A DNA stretch of 64,000 bases from Onthovicinus sp900555545 (GCA_949296915.1 CASFPX010000013.1:11362-75361), one strand, 5' to 3'. Numbered from the stretch's first letter, positions 33,277-42,398 are shown. Numbers and translations: made by a program. The notes: generated from the letters alone by a model not told the origin.

Positions 33277-34437
33277 ATGGCTTTTGGCAGAAAAAACAAA
33301 AGACAGCCGCAACGGCAAGCGCCGGCAGTGGCTGTACAGACGGGGCGGGAGAGCCTCCTGCCCGACTATGCGCAGCCGGACGGCCTGTGCGGCCGGATGT
33401 ATGAATCCCTGCGGGATGCAGTGCCGGTGATTGATGCGGCAATCTTCAAACTCATCCGGCTGACGGGCGGTTTTACGCTGCGGTGTGCGGACCGTGGGGC
33501 CGAACGGCAGCTGGCACGCTTTTTGGAGGCGGTGCCGGTCAATGGAACGCAGTGCGGGATCGAGGCATTCCTGTCCACATACTTTGAGCAGCTGCTCGTA
33601 TATGGGACGGCGGTAGGGGAGATTGTGCTGGGGCACAGCGGCGTGTGCGCGCTGTATAACGTACCGCTGGAGAACGTGGAGCTCAAGCGCGGATCGAGCC
33701 CGGTAGAGGTCTGTGTATGCCGCCGGGGAACGCCGGGTGAGGCGGTGCCGGTGCCCCATCCAGAGTTGGTGACGCTCTCCGTACTCAATCCAACGCCCGG
33801 AAAAATGACGGGCAACTCCATTTTGCGGGGGCTGCCGTTTGTCAGCGGCGTGCTGATGAAGATCTACAACACGATCGGGCTCAATTGGGAGCGTGTGGGC
33901 AACGTCCGGTTTGCGGTGACATATAAGCCGCAGGGGGACGACATCTCACAGGCGTATGCGCACGAGCGCGCCGAGCAGATCGCCCGGGAGTGGAGCAGCG
34001 CCATGCAGGATACGGGTGCGGTGCGTGACTTTGTGAGCGTGGGCGACGTATCGGTGCGCGTCATCGGTGCGGAGGGGCAGATCCCCGACAGCGAGATCCC
34101 CGTGCGCCAGATGCTCGAGCAGATCGTGGCCAAGCTGGGCATCCCGCCGTTTATGCTGGGGCTGACGTGGTCATCCACGGAGCGGATGTCCGCCCAGCAG
34201 GCGGACGCGCTCACCAGCGAGCTGCAGGCATACCGCCGCATCTTGACTCCGGTGATCGAGCAGATTGGCAATACGGCGCTTCGCTGGTTGGGCGGCGGAC
34301 GCTGCACGGTGGAGTGGGATGAGATCACCCTGCAGGATGAGGTGGAACACGCCAGGGCGCGGTTGTACCATGCACAGGCGGACAGCCTGATCCGGCAGCA
34401 GAATTTGACGGATGGAGGAGAGCGGAATGATTCATAA
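33277..34437 (+). CDS. Phage portal protein
   Basis: A 386-residue portal subunit. Features include VPVIDAAIFKLIRLTGGF, the stem/clip region FMLGLTWSSTERMSAQQADAL and the C-terminal helical barrel ending near VEWDEITLQDEVEHARARL. Twelve copies form the ring through which DNA enters the capsid. ATG at 33277 follows AGAGGGGG, 16 nt after the terminase stop. The 3' end overlaps the next gene by 11 nt, and that gene's ribosome site lies within the portal frame. Confidence 0.88.
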   Translation: MAFGRKNKRQPQRQAPAVAVQTGRESLLPDYAQPDGLCGRMYESLRDAVPVIDAAIFKLIRLTGGFTLRCADRGAERQLARFLEAVPVNGTQCGIEAFLSTYFEQLLVYGTAVGEIVLGHSGVCALYNVPLENVELKRGSSPVEVCVCRRGTPGEAVPVPHPELVTLSVLNPTPGKMTGNSILRGLPFVSGVLMKIYNTIGLNWERVGNVRFAVTYKPQGDDISQAYAHERAEQIAREWSSAMQDTGAVRDFVSVGDVSVRVIGAEGQIPDSEIPVRQMLEQIVAKLGIPPFMLGLTWSSTERMSAQQADALTSELQAYRRILTPVIEQIGNTALRWLGGGRCTVEWDEITLQDEVEHARARLYHAQADSLIRQQNLTDGGERNDS

Positions 34438-35401
34438 ATCGGCGCAGTCCGATCAGGAGTTCCTGCAGCCGGGCGTTCCCGATGCGGAGGAACTGGAACA
34501 AATCAACACACAGGCCTATGGAACGCTGCGCGCGGAAGAGGTATATACTTTTTCGGTCATTCTGTGTGACAACGAGGTGGACCGGGATCTGGAGCGGTTT
34601 TCCGTCCCGGCGCTGGAAAAGCTGGCGGAGCTGTTCGTGGGCAGGAGTGGGATTTTTGACCACACCATGCGCGGACGCGATCAGGTGGCCCGCATTTACA
34701 GCTGCTCGGTGGAACAGGAGCCGGGGCGGATCACGCGGTGCGGCGAGCCCTATACCGTGCTGCGGGCAAAGGCCTATATGTTGCGCGGCAGTGAGCTGGC
34801 ACGGGAGATAGAGGCGGGCATCAAGCGCGAGGTCAGCGTGGGCTGCTCCGTACGGCGGACGGTGTGTTCCGTCTGTGGGGCGGATATGCGGGAGGCACCC
34901 TGCGCCCATCAAAAGGGTCTGGAATATGGCGGTACCCTGTGCTGCACGGTGCTTGACGATCCGGCGGATGCGTATGAGTGGTCATTTGTGGCTGTTCCGG
35001 CGCAGCCGGGGGCCGGTGTGCACAAATCATTTGATCCGACAGAGGAGGATAAGATGGAGGATATCATGAAGAGGATCCGGTCGGCGGGGGACGGTCTGAC
35101 ACTGGATGCGGGCCAGACACAAGAGCTGGCCGCCCGGATCGAAAAGCTGGAGGCGCTCGCCCGGGAGGGGGAGGCCTACCGCAGGAGCCTGTGCGCGGAG
35201 ATCGCCTCCCTGTGCACGGCTGTGCCGTCGCTGGATCCGGAGCGTCTGGATGGCGCACTGGAAAAAATGACGGCGGGAGAACTTGGCGAATTGCGAAAGG
35301 TATTCGCCCATCGGGCGGACCGCGATACGCCCCCCACCCCGCAGCTTGCGCGCGGGGCAGAACAGCGGGGCGGCGCGGATAACAGTGCATTCAGAATGTG
35401 A
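34427..35401 (+). CDS. Probable prohead protease with scaffold-like C terminus and Cys/His insert
   Basis: A 324-residue protein. The N-terminal 200 residues resemble capsid-maturation proteases encoded between portal and capsid genes: EVYTFSVILCDNEVDRDLERF, a His in GIFDHTMRG and a Ser in VSVGCSVRR as candidate catalytic residues, and EWSFVAVPAQPGAGV. Inserted after the Ser strand is CSVCGADMREAPCAH, a CxxC-x8-CxH zinc-knuckle-like motif. The last 100 residues are helical and charged, like an internal scaffold. The ATG at 34427 follows GGAGGAG at 6 nt. The protease call is by motif and position. Confidence 0.65.
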   Translation: MIHKSAQSDQEFLQPGVPDAEELEQINTQAYGTLRAEEVYTFSVILCDNEVDRDLERFSVPALEKLAELFVGRSGIFDHTMRGRDQVARIYSCSVEQEPGRITRCGEPYTVLRAKAYMLRGSELAREIEAGIKREVSVGCSVRRTVCSVCGADMREAPCAHQKGLEYGGTLCCTVLDDPADAYEWSFVAVPAQPGAGVHKSFDPTEEDKMEDIMKRIRSAGDGLTLDAGQTQELAARIEKLEALAREGEAYRRSLCAEIASLCTAVPSLDPERLDGALEKMTAGELGELRKVFAHRADRDTPPTPQLARGAEQRGGADNSAFRM

Positions 35402-35418
35402 GTAAAGGAGAGGACAGG

Positions 35419-35793
35419 ATGAACGTATCATTTCAGGGCTTTCAGGAGCAGGTGCTGACCTTTGAGACGGCGGATGAGCTAAATACGGCGGGGATTCCCG
35501 TCAAGCTGGCCGACAGCGGCACGGTAGCGGCTTGTGCAGATGGGGACTACCCTGTGGGCGTGACGGCCGGACTGCCGCGCGGCGGCCTGGTGGCGGTGCA
35601 GGTGAGCGGCTATACCCGCGTCAAGTACACCGGGACAGTGCCCGCGCTGGGCGGCGCTTCGATCTGCGCTGCGGCGGACGGGGCGATCAAGACAACCACA
35701 GCCGTCAACAAGGATACAGGCGCGCTGACAGGCCGTACCGTGCTTGTGGTGGACCAGGATACTGCCGCAACCACGGTGGGGATCATTCTCTGA
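35419..35793 (+). CDS. Head decoration/stabilisation protein
   Basis: A 124-residue beta-rich protein with VKLADSGTVAACADGDYPVGVTAG and repeated short strands, in the style of decoration proteins found just before the major capsid gene. It is Ala/Gly/Thr-rich without charged clusters. ATG at 35419 follows AAGGAGAGG. Function is inferred from position and composition. Confidence 0.55.
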   Translation: MNVSFQGFQEQVLTFETADELNTAGIPVKLADSGTVAACADGDYPVGVTAGLPRGGLVAVQVSGYTRVKYTGTVPALGGASICAAADGAIKTTTAVNKDTGALTGRTVLVVDQDTAATTVGIIL

Positions 35794-35813
35794 TAAGGAA
35801 AGGGGAAGTTTAA

Positions 35814-36824
35814 ATGACTGATTATAAGAAAATCCGCCTGGAAAAGGGGATGTATGCGGGCGGCAAGCCCTTTACGGCGACACTCGAGGAGCTCGACCCC
35901 TCCGAGCAGTACCGCGGCACGCCGCTCGAGGGGCTGGACGCGTATGAGCGCCAGCTCAAGCGCTTTGATATTCACGTCAACGGCGTCAGGAGCGACTGTG
36001 TGGAAAAATTTTTCCAGACGAGCGACTCCTCGGCACTGTTCCCCGAGTACGTCTCCCGCGCTGTGCGCCAGGGGATGGAGGGGGTGGACGTGCTGCCGCG
36101 GATCGTCGCCACGACCACGCAGATCGACTCCCTCGACTACAGGACGATCGCAAGCGTCCCGGAGGAGGAAGAGAAGGAATTGAAGCCCGTGGCGGAGGGT
36201 GCACGCATCCCGGAGACCACTGTGCGGACGAAAGAGAACCTGGTTCAGCTGCACAAGCGCGGCAGGATGCTGGTGGCCTCCTATGAGGCGGTGCGCTTCC
36301 AGCGGCTGGATCTGTTCACCATCACACTGCGCCAGATCGGGGCGTACATTGCTCGCGCACAGCTCAAGGACGCTGTATCAGTTCTCGTCAACGGAGACGG
36401 CAATGGGAACCCGGCACAGGAGATTACGGCGGCGGACAGCGCACTGGCCTACGGGGATTTGGTTCAGCTGTGGAATGCGTTTGACCCGTACGAGCTCAAC
36501 ACCATGATCGCCTCCCCCGACATGATGGAGAAGATCCTGATGCTTGAGGAGTTCCGCGATGCGGCCGCAGGGCTGGATTTCCACGCCAGCGGCAAGATGA
36601 TTACGCCGGTGGGAGCGGATCTGATTAAGTCCGCTGCGGTCGCAGAGGGGACCATCATCGGTCTGGATCAATCCTGCGCGCTGGAGATGGTGCGCGCGGG
36701 CAGCGTCACCACGGATTATGACAGACTGATTGACCGCCAGTTGGAGCGGGCGGCCATCACCTCCATTGCCGGATTTGCCAAGATCTTTGACGGCGCGAGC
36801 CGTACGCTGGTGCTTGGGGAATAG
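35814..36824 (+). CDS. Major capsid protein
   Basis: A 336-residue HK97-fold type coat protein. Recognisable are the N-arm region, ALFPEYVSRAVRQGME, VLPRIVATTTQIDSLDYRT (E-loop side), the spine helix GRMLVASYEAVRFQRLD, VLVNGDGNGNPAQEI and the domain-A strand ending AKIFDGASRTLVLGE. The N-terminal 60 residues may be a processed delta domain if the upstream protease is active. The frame is intact. ATG follows AAGGAAAGGGG. Confidence 0.85.
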   Translation: MTDYKKIRLEKGMYAGGKPFTATLEELDPSEQYRGTPLEGLDAYERQLKRFDIHVNGVRSDCVEKFFQTSDSSALFPEYVSRAVRQGMEGVDVLPRIVATTTQIDSLDYRTIASVPEEEEKELKPVAEGARIPETTVRTKENLVQLHKRGRMLVASYEAVRFQRLDLFTITLRQIGAYIARAQLKDAVSVLVNGDGNGNPAQEITAADSALAYGDLVQLWNAFDPYELNTMIASPDMMEKILMLEEFRDAAAGLDFHASGKMITPVGADLIKSAAVAEGTIIGLDQSCALEMVRAGSVTTDYDRLIDRQLERAAITSIAGFAKIFDGASRTLVLGE

Positions 36825-36880
36825 GTGAAATCAGTGTAGAGGGGCGGCGTGCCCGCCCCTCCGCCGGAGGAGGAATTGTC

Positions 36881-37270
36881 ATGAGCGATCAGGAACTGGA
36901 AAAGCTGCGGGCCTTTGAGCGGGAGATCTGTTCCCGCCTGAACAGCCTGTATGCCATCGAACCGGGGGATGCGGAGGCCGCTGCCCTGGCCGCGCGCCTG
37001 GCGGCCGTGCGTCTGTTTGAGCTGCGCCGCAGTGATGAAGCGCTGACGGAGGAACTGCTGCTGAATGCGGGCGCAGCGGAGGCGTACTACCAATACATCC
37101 TGTACTGTGGGCTGCGGGAGGACGGCGTGACGGAGTTCACCGCGGGCGACGTCTCCTATAAAGTGGGCGGCAGCGTGCAGGAACGCGCGCGCCTATACCG
37201 GGATCAGCTGCTGGCGCAGGTGCAGGGCCTGCTGCGCGGGACAGATACTTTTGTGTTCAGGAGGGTGTGA
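36881..37270 (+). CDS. Head-tail connector (gp6-like) protein
   Basis: A 129-residue mostly helical protein (DQELEKLRAFEREICSRL, AAALAARLAAVRLFELRR) with a conserved-looking FTAGDVSYKVGGS loop, placed directly after the capsid gene like phage gp6/gp15 adaptors that ring the portal. ATG follows GGAGGAGGAA. Function inferred from helical pattern, size and order. Confidence 0.6.
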   Translation: MSDQELEKLRAFEREICSRLNSLYAIEPGDAEAAALAARLAAVRLFELRRSDEALTEELLLNAGAAEAYYQYILYCGLREDGVTEFTAGDVSYKVGGSVQERARLYRDQLLAQVQGLLRGTDTFVFRRV

Positions 37271-37272
37271 GT

Positions 37273-37620
37273 ATGGAGCCATCCCGGCAGATTCTCCGGC
37301 AGCTGGAACGCTGCGGCGGGGAAACCTATCTTGTGCGTTCGGACGGAACGCGTATGGGGCCGTTCCGGGCGCTCATCCAGCCCCTCCGCTATAAAAATAA
37401 AATGTATCTGGAGGGGACGCAGACGCCGGTCGGCCTCAACGCGCGCGGTTATTATATGTATATCGGGCCGGCAGACCGGGAATTGCAGGCATCACCGGAC
37501 GAGTGGATTGAATCCGGCGGTACCCGGTACGAGGTCAGCCGTGCGGAGACGGTCACATTCCGGGGGGCGCCCGCCTACCGGTGGGCCATTTTGAGAAATA
37601 TGACGGAGGCGGAAGTATGA
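37273..37620 (+). CDS. Head-closure/tail-attachment protein
   Basis: A 115-residue beta-rich protein (FRALIQPLRYKNKMYLEG, RGYYMYIGPAD, DEWIESGGTRYEVSRAETVTF) at the position of head-closure proteins. ATG at 37273 follows AGGAGGG and is preferred over an in-frame GTG two codons upstream. The stop overlaps the next start by 4 nt. Confidence 0.55.
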   Translation: MEPSRQILRQLERCGGETYLVRSDGTRMGPFRALIQPLRYKNKMYLEGTQTPVGLNARGYYMYIGPADRELQASPDEWIESGGTRYEVSRAETVTFRGAPAYRWAILRNMTEAEV

Positions 37621-38075
37621 TTGAACAGATGATCCGGGGGCTGCGGGAGCTGTTAGCGGGCCGCGCAGAGCTCACCGGGGTACGGTTTGTCACGGAATAT
37701 CCGGGCCTACGGCTGGAGGGGCCGCTCCGCACGCCGACCGTCTGCATCGGGCTCGACGGCGCTCAGATCGCAGATGCGGGCATCGGCCGGCTGATCGGGC
37801 AAGGCGCGCTCGGGTGCCGGGCGGAGCTGACAGCGGGTATGGGATTTTATATGCCGTTCTCCGGTGATGTGCAGCAGCTGTACCGCATCCTGTCCTGTGT
37901 GACGGATATCCTGCTGTTTGACAGTGCGTATGCCCTGAGCGGGATGCAGTGCGGCGGGCTGAGCGCGGACCGGAATACCGGCGCATTTGTAATGCATGTA
38001 TCATTTGCGTTTCAAGTGGATTTTGTAAGGGGGAATTCGGATGAAGGCGTTATCAGCAGCGGCGCGGCCGTGTGA
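37617..38075 (+). CDS. Tail terminator-like protein
   Basis: A 152-residue protein (MIEQMIRGLRELLAG, then beta strands with FYMPFSGDVQQLYRIL) at the place and of the size of tail-terminator/tail-completion proteins. ATG overlaps the previous stop (ATGA). The 3' end overlaps the next gene by 35 nt. Function inferred from order. Confidence 0.5.
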   Translation: MIEQMIRGLRELLAGRAELTGVRFVTEYPGLRLEGPLRTPTVCIGLDGAQIADAGIGRLIGQGALGCRAELTAGMGFYMPFSGDVQQLYRILSCVTDILLFDSAYALSGMQCGGLSADRNTGAFVMHVSFAFQVDFVRGNSDEGVISSGAAV

Positions 38076-38421
38076 GATGTGCGTATGTATCGACCGTGAG
38101 CCGGTGGCCTTTGTGCTGGAGTGCACCTATGAGAAAAAGCGGCCCGGCGATCCCGTCTGCCCGGTCGGGGCGGATACATGCGCGGCGGTTGCCACAGGCG
38201 CCTGCACGTATGAGGTGACACTCCGCCAATTTACCACCGCCACGCTTGAGGACCGATGGACGGCCAAAAAGGGGTTTGAGCTCTCCGTGCAGACGGAGAC
38301 GGAGCGCCTGCGTTTTACGGGCTGTGAGTGGGTGGAGATCCGCAATCAGATTACGGCTGGCGGCAGCGCGGTGGGCTCCGTCCGACTGGCCGCCTGTTCC
38401 ATGGTTCGGGAGGGGTTGTGA
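38041..38421 (+). CDS. Small tail protein, possibly tube-like
   Basis: A 126-residue beta-rich protein with six cysteines or more. REPVAFVLECTYEKK, TGACTYEVTLRQFT, GFELSVQTETERLRFTG and SVRLAACSMV suggest a two-sheet barrel such as tail-tube or initiator subunits use, but it is not a clear match to XkdM or other tube families. It is the only candidate for a tail tube in the cassette. ATG follows AAGGGGGAA; it overlaps the upstream gene by 35 nt. Confidence 0.4.
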   Translation: MKALSAAARPCEMCVCIDREPVAFVLECTYEKKRPGDPVCPVGADTCAAVATGACTYEVTLRQFTTATLEDRWTAKKGFELSVQTETERLRFTGCEWVEIRNQITAGGSAVGSVRLAACSMVREGL

Positions 38422-38555
38422 TGCAAATGGAAAATGAGCAGAGCATAAACACCTCCGCGGAGACGTCGGCAGAGGTGCTGGAGCGGCTCTCCCGCATGAT
38501 GGAGCGCGAGAGCCGGCGCTATCCGGCGGATTTCAGCAGGCGGGGAGGGGTATAA
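38421..38555 (+). CDS. Very small phage protein
   Basis: A 44-residue, strongly charged helical protein (SAEVLERLSRMMERESRRY). ATG overlaps the upstream stop by 1 nt after GGGAGGGG, and the stop is 1 nt before the next start, so it is tightly packed and probably real. Its place is where tape-measure chaperone genes occur in larger phages; here no tape measure follows. Confidence 0.5.
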   Translation: MQMENEQSINTSAETSAEVLERLSRMMERESRRYPADFSRRGGV

Positions 38556-38556
38556 C

Positions 38557-39060
38557 GTGATTTTTACCTTTCGGGATTTTGTGTTCCCGGTCAACCCGCA
38601 GAGCCTGGAGATCCGGGATGGGGATCGCGTTCGGGCGCTATCCCTGGCGCAGGACGGCTGGTGGCTCGGTGAGAAAGGCCCCCAACCGTCTGCGGTGACG
38701 GGTTCGGGGACCTTTACCGGAACGGAGGCGCTGCGGGATTTTGATTGCCTGCGCACAGAGTATCTTCGGGGCGGATCCGGCGTGCTGATCCTTGGCGGCT
38801 ACCGGAGCATGGACGCCGTGTTTCGTTCCCTGGTGTGTACGGGCAGGCAGGGGAACAGCGTGGGCTATTCCTTTGAGTTCGTGGAATACCCGGTAGAAAA
38901 ATCCGCGGCGGAAAAGGTGGTCCATCTTGTTTCCGCAGGACAGACACTGTGGGATATTTCGGACCGGTACGGGATCGGCCTCGAACGATTACTGGCGCTC
39001 AATCCCACCATTCCCGCGCCGGAGGATGTTGTGGAGGGCGAGGAGGTGCGCCTATGCTAA
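38557..39060 (+). CDS. LysM-containing baseplate protein (XkdP-like)
   Basis: A 167-residue protein. The N-terminal 110 residues form a beta domain (FVFPVNPQSLEI, GTFTGTEALRDFDCLR); residues 120-167 are a LysM domain (VHLVSAGQTLWDISDRYGIGLERLLALNP). This combination is characteristic of PBSX XkdP/gp53-like baseplate components of contractile-tailed phages. GTG start; GGGGAGGGG lies 7 nt upstream. Overlaps the next gene by 7 nt. Confidence 0.78.
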   Translation: MIFTFRDFVFPVNPQSLEIRDGDRVRALSLAQDGWWLGEKGPQPSAVTGSGTFTGTEALRDFDCLRTEYLRGGSGVLILGGYRSMDAVFRSLVCTGRQGNSVGYSFEFVEYPVEKSAAEKVVHLVSAGQTLWDISDRYGIGLERLLALNPTIPAPEDVVEGEEVRLC

Positions 39061-40061
39061 AAGTCCGGTTGGCTGCGCTGGATGGGCGTATCTATGAGAC
39101 GGACCGGGTGTGGCAGTTGGAGTGTTCCGACCGGTTGGATACGCCGGCACAGTCACTGACCGTATCGATCCCGGAGCCCTCCCGAATGGGGGAGCTCGTA
39201 CGGATCAGCGTATTTTGGGGCGGTGAATGCCTGTTTGACGGCACGGTGGATGAGCAGGAGTGGCGTCTGGGGGGATCAGAGGACGTGCTGGAGATCAGCG
39301 CACGCTCTGCCGGTGGCGCGCTGCTGGACAATGAGGCCATCCCGGTGACGTACAACTGCCCCTGCCTGGAGGATTTGTATCAGCTGCATTTGAAGCCCTA
39401 TGGGGTGCGGGGCTGGCGGGGCAGTTCCGCGCGGTGCAGCACGTATTACCCGGTGCGGGCCGGGGCCAGCGAGTGGGACGCCGTGCGCGCCTTTTGTATC
39501 GGTGTGCTGGGAGTGCTGCCCCGGCTGACGGACGAGCTGATGCTCGATGCCACCGGGGAACCCTCCGGCCGCGGGATGCTCTTTAGCAACACACAGCCGG
39601 GTGCGCACCGTTACACTGCTCTGACAGCGCGGCGGGTACGCAGCGGTGTGATTGGGGAGATCGCCTATCAGTCCGGGTGGGAGGGAACCTATGCCTGCAG
39701 GGCGCGCAGCGTTTCCGCAGCGGCTCGGGATATCACCACGCGGCAGGTGGTCAATCTGTCCGGTACGGCGGACTGGGAAAAATATTCGGCCCTTAGCCGG
39801 ATGTTCCATGCGTCCGAACAGGGGAGCGAGGAACTCGTGCTGAAGACACCGGAATTCTTCCCGTGCCGCCCGGGGGATCGCGTGCGTGTTCGGGATAGCC
39901 GAATGGGCGCTTTTGACGGCTATGTGATCTATGAGATTGTCCGGAGCCTGTCCGGCGGGGAACCGGTGTGCAGGCTCGTGCTGCGCCCGGAACGATATTT
40001 GAAAGGATGGAATGACCATGTGGTTGACACAGCGGCTGTTATCGGAGAACAGCGCCCGTGA
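39054..40061 (+). CDS. Baseplate hub protein (XkdQ/gpD-like)
   Basis: A 335-residue protein similar in layout to PBSX XkdQ and late-control gpD: beta-barrel start (LDGRIYETDRVWQLECSDRLDTPAQS), a helix-rich middle (LYQLHLKPYGVRGW, WDAVRAFCIGVLG), and C-terminal FPCRPGDRVRVRDSRMG. It should form the central hub ring of the baseplate under the spike. ATG at 39054 follows GAGGAGGTG. Confidence 0.78.
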   Translation: MLKVRLAALDGRIYETDRVWQLECSDRLDTPAQSLTVSIPEPSRMGELVRISVFWGGECLFDGTVDEQEWRLGGSEDVLEISARSAGGALLDNEAIPVTYNCPCLEDLYQLHLKPYGVRGWRGSSARCSTYYPVRAGASEWDAVRAFCIGVLGVLPRLTDELMLDATGEPSGRGMLFSNTQPGAHRYTALTARRVRSGVIGEIAYQSGWEGTYACRARSVSAAARDITTRQVVNLSGTADWEKYSALSRMFHASEQGSEELVLKTPEFFPCRPGDRVRVRDSRMGAFDGYVIYEIVRSLSGGEPVCRLVLRPERYLKGWNDHVVDTAAVIGEQRP

Positions 40062-40386
40062 AAATGAGCGCGGGCGCGTGACGATGAATGAGGGCGGACG
40101 TCTGAGTGTGAGCGCGGCGGTACACGAACGCATGGTGGACACATATACGCCCTACGGCTACACGGCCCTCCCGCCTTCCGGGGCGCGCATCCTGCTGGTG
40201 CCATGTGCACAGGGCAGCGTGTGTACAGGCGTGCGGTGCGAGCTCCCGGCCGGTTTGGCGGCTGGAGAAGTGCGGATCACCTCCGCCGGAGGGGCTCAGA
40301 TTGTGCTGAAAAATAATGGAGAGATCCATCTCAACGGGGCCGTTATCACACCGGATGGGCGGATCATCCAGGGCAAGGGGGGCTGA
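40012..40386 (+). CDS. Baseplate spike-type protein (XkdR/gpV-like)
   Basis: A 124-residue protein. An OB-like part (VPCAQGSVCTGVRCELP) is followed by a short beta-helix tip of the gpV/gp5 type (AGGAQIVLKNNGEIHLNGAVITPDG). That pattern marks the membrane-piercing spike or its adaptor. ATG at 40012 overlaps the hub gene by 50 nt; a second ATG lies two codons later. Confidence 0.6.
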   Translation: MTMWLTQRLLSENSARENERGRVTMNEGGRLSVSAAVHERMVDTYTPYGYTALPPSGARILLVPCAQGSVCTGVRCELPAGLAAGEVRITSAGGAQIVLKNNGEIHLNGAVITPDGRIIQGKGG

Positions 40387-40388
40387 TC

Positions 40389-40715
40389 GTGCGGGAACAA
40401 GTTTATTCATATAATGCGTGTGGAATGCCCGAGCGCGCCGTGGGCCGGGAGGCACTTTTGCAGGAGGCATATATCCGGCTGCGAATGACGAAGGGGAGCT
40501 TCCCCTACGACCGGGAGATGGGCAGTCTGCTCCACCGGCTGATGGAATCCCCGGCGGCGGAGCGGGAGATGATGGCGCTCGCTTACGCACGCGAGGCGCT
40601 GCTCCCCATGGCGGAGGTGCAGGCCGTTAGCGCGCATTTAGCCGAATCCTCCGCGGCGGAGGTCAAGCTGGAAATCTTTGGCGAACGGGAGAAAGTGAGG
40701 GTTAAACTACAATGA
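40389..40715 (+). CDS. Baseplate wedge protein (XkdS/gp25-like)
   Basis: A 108-residue protein with RAVGREALLQEAYIRLRMTKGSFPYDREMGS, the motif of DUF2634/gp25-type wedge proteins that start sheath assembly, and a C-terminal strand (VKLEIFGEREKVRVKLQ). GTG start 2 nt after the upstream stop. Overlaps the next start by 4 nt. Confidence 0.7.
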   Translation: MREQVYSYNACGMPERAVGREALLQEAYIRLRMTKGSFPYDREMGSLLHRLMESPAAEREMMALAYAREALLPMAEVQAVSAHLAESSAAEVKLEIFGEREKVRVKLQ

Positions 40716-41830
40716 GAGAGGATGGAAAGATCACTGTGGAGGCGCTGGCACAGCGGATGGAGCAGGCTTTTGAACAGCAGGCAGGTTATCCGGCGGGCAG
40801 CGCCACGGATGTGGGCATACGGATCCGGACCCTGGCCGGGGAGTTGTATGCGCTCTACGCACGCCTGGAATTTTTCCGCCGGCAGTCCTTCCCGGCTACG
40901 GCTACCGGGACGTATTTGGAGGAGCACGCGCGGATGCGCGGCCTGGAGCGCAAGCAGGCGGGGACGGCGTCCGGCACTGTGACCTTTTACCGGAACCGGT
41001 CGGAGGATTCCGCGCTGGTGGATTATGACCCGCTGGCAGATCCGCTGCTTGCAGATGCGGTGGAGATCCCACAGGGGACAATCTGCGCCACTGCGGGCAG
41101 TGTGCCCATGCAGTTTATCACAACAGAAACCTGCCTTATGGAGCCGGGAATATGGCAGGTGGATGCGCCGGTACAGGCGGCCGGCAGCGGCCGCGCGTAC
41201 AACGCAGCTCCCGGTGTGGTCAACACGCTGGTCAACGCCCCGCAGGGGGTCACCGGTGTGACCAATCAGGGTTATATCTATGGCGGCGGGGATGCGGAGC
41301 CGGATGAAGCGCTGCGCAGCCGGATCGAGCAGAGCTATGCGATTCGGGATAACGGGGTCAATGCGCAGTATTATATCAGTAAGGCGATTGCGTTTGCGCA
41401 GGTGATCAGTGCCAATGTGCTGCCGCGCGTACGGGGCGACGGCACGGTGGATGTGGCCGTGCGTACCCATACAAATGAGGGGGAAGAGCTGATCGAACAG
41501 ATTACACGGGAGCTGGAGCAGAACCGTGAGCTGTGCTGTGATGTACTGGTACGCTATGCGCAGCCGTATGAACAGGCCTTTGTGCTGGATGTCACATCAT
41601 ATTATGGCAGCGATCGGGAGATTGTCCGCCAGGCGTGTGAGGAGGCTGCCTACGGTTACATCGACGCACTTGCCGTGGGGGAACCTGTGCGCCTGAGTGT
41701 GCTGATCGGGCGGGTAATGGCTGTGGACGGTGTGGTCAACTGCCAGGTATCCGAGCCGGGTGGGGATGTGCATCCCCCGTTGGACTGCTATACGGTGCCG
41801 GCGATCCAGATTGTGGTGAGTGTAGAGTAG
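40712..41830 (+). CDS. Baseplate J-like wedge protein (XkdT-like)
   Basis: A 372-residue baseplate-J family protein. LEEHARMRGLERKQAGTASGTVTF and IPQGTICATAG are the N-terminal landmarks, GVTGVTNQGYIYGGGDAEPDEALRSRI the middle and ALAVGEPVRLSVLIGRVMAVDGVVN the end. Baseplate J is typical of contractile tails. ATG overlaps the upstream stop (ATGA). Confidence 0.85.
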   Translation: MREDGKITVEALAQRMEQAFEQQAGYPAGSATDVGIRIRTLAGELYALYARLEFFRRQSFPATATGTYLEEHARMRGLERKQAGTASGTVTFYRNRSEDSALVDYDPLADPLLADAVEIPQGTICATAGSVPMQFITTETCLMEPGIWQVDAPVQAAGSGRAYNAAPGVVNTLVNAPQGVTGVTNQGYIYGGGDAEPDEALRSRIEQSYAIRDNGVNAQYYISKAIAFAQVISANVLPRVRGDGTVDVAVRTHTNEGEELIEQITRELEQNRELCCDVLVRYAQPYEQAFVLDVTSYYGSDREIVRQACEEAAYGYIDALAVGEPVRLSVLIGRVMAVDGVVNCQVSEPGGDVHPPLDCYTVPAIQIVVSVE

Positions 41831-41840
41831 GGGGAGTTTG

Positions 41841-42398
41841 ATGGAATGTCTGGAACGATTGCGCCGGGTGACGGAGCGGACCGGCGTTTATAATCTGGAC
41901 CGTGAGCCGTCCGTCGTGGCGGAGCTATACGCGTACAGCGTCGGGATCAGTCGGATAGAGCGCGAACTGGTGCAGGCGCTGGAGGCGCTGTTCCCCGCCA
42001 CCGCCGGGGAAGATGGGCTGCGGCGCTTTGAGCGCCTGCTCCATCTGGATCCGTCCGGAGAGCTGGAACAGCGCAGGCAGGCGGTATATGAGAAACTGAT
42101 TTGCCGTCCCGGCACGTGGAGCCGGGAGGAGTACTTTGACACTTTGCTGGACAGTGGCTTTACGGGAACGTGGTCAGAGGAACCGGAGCATTTTACCCTG
42201 CGGCTACAGTTCGACAGCGGATTTACTGTTGAACAGGTGCGTGATGCCTTTGCGGCATCCTACCGGCTATTGCCCGCACACCTGCGCCCGGCGCTGGCGG
42301 GTGATCCGCTCACCTGGGATCAGATCGATGCGGCGATGCTGCCCTTTTCCCAGTGGGAGGAGAGCTGCATCTGCTGGGACGCAATGGACGCAGTATAA
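41841..42398 (+). CDS. Tail protein I-like (XkdU/DUF2313) protein
   Basis: A 185-residue protein that follows baseplate J as XkdU does. EPSVVAELYAYSVGISRIERELVQALEALFPATA is the family's N-terminal signature, and RLLPAHLRPALAGDPLTWD lies near the end. It links the wedge to fibres. ATG follows GGGGGAG. Confidence 0.75.
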   Translation: MECLERLRRVTERTGVYNLDREPSVVAELYAYSVGISRIERELVQALEALFPATAGEDGLRRFERLLHLDPSGELEQRRQAVYEKLICRPGTWSREEYFDTLLDSGFTGTWSEEPEHFTLRLQFDSGFTVEQVRDAFAASYRLLPAHLRPALAGDPLTWDQIDAAMLPFSQWEESCICWDAMDAV

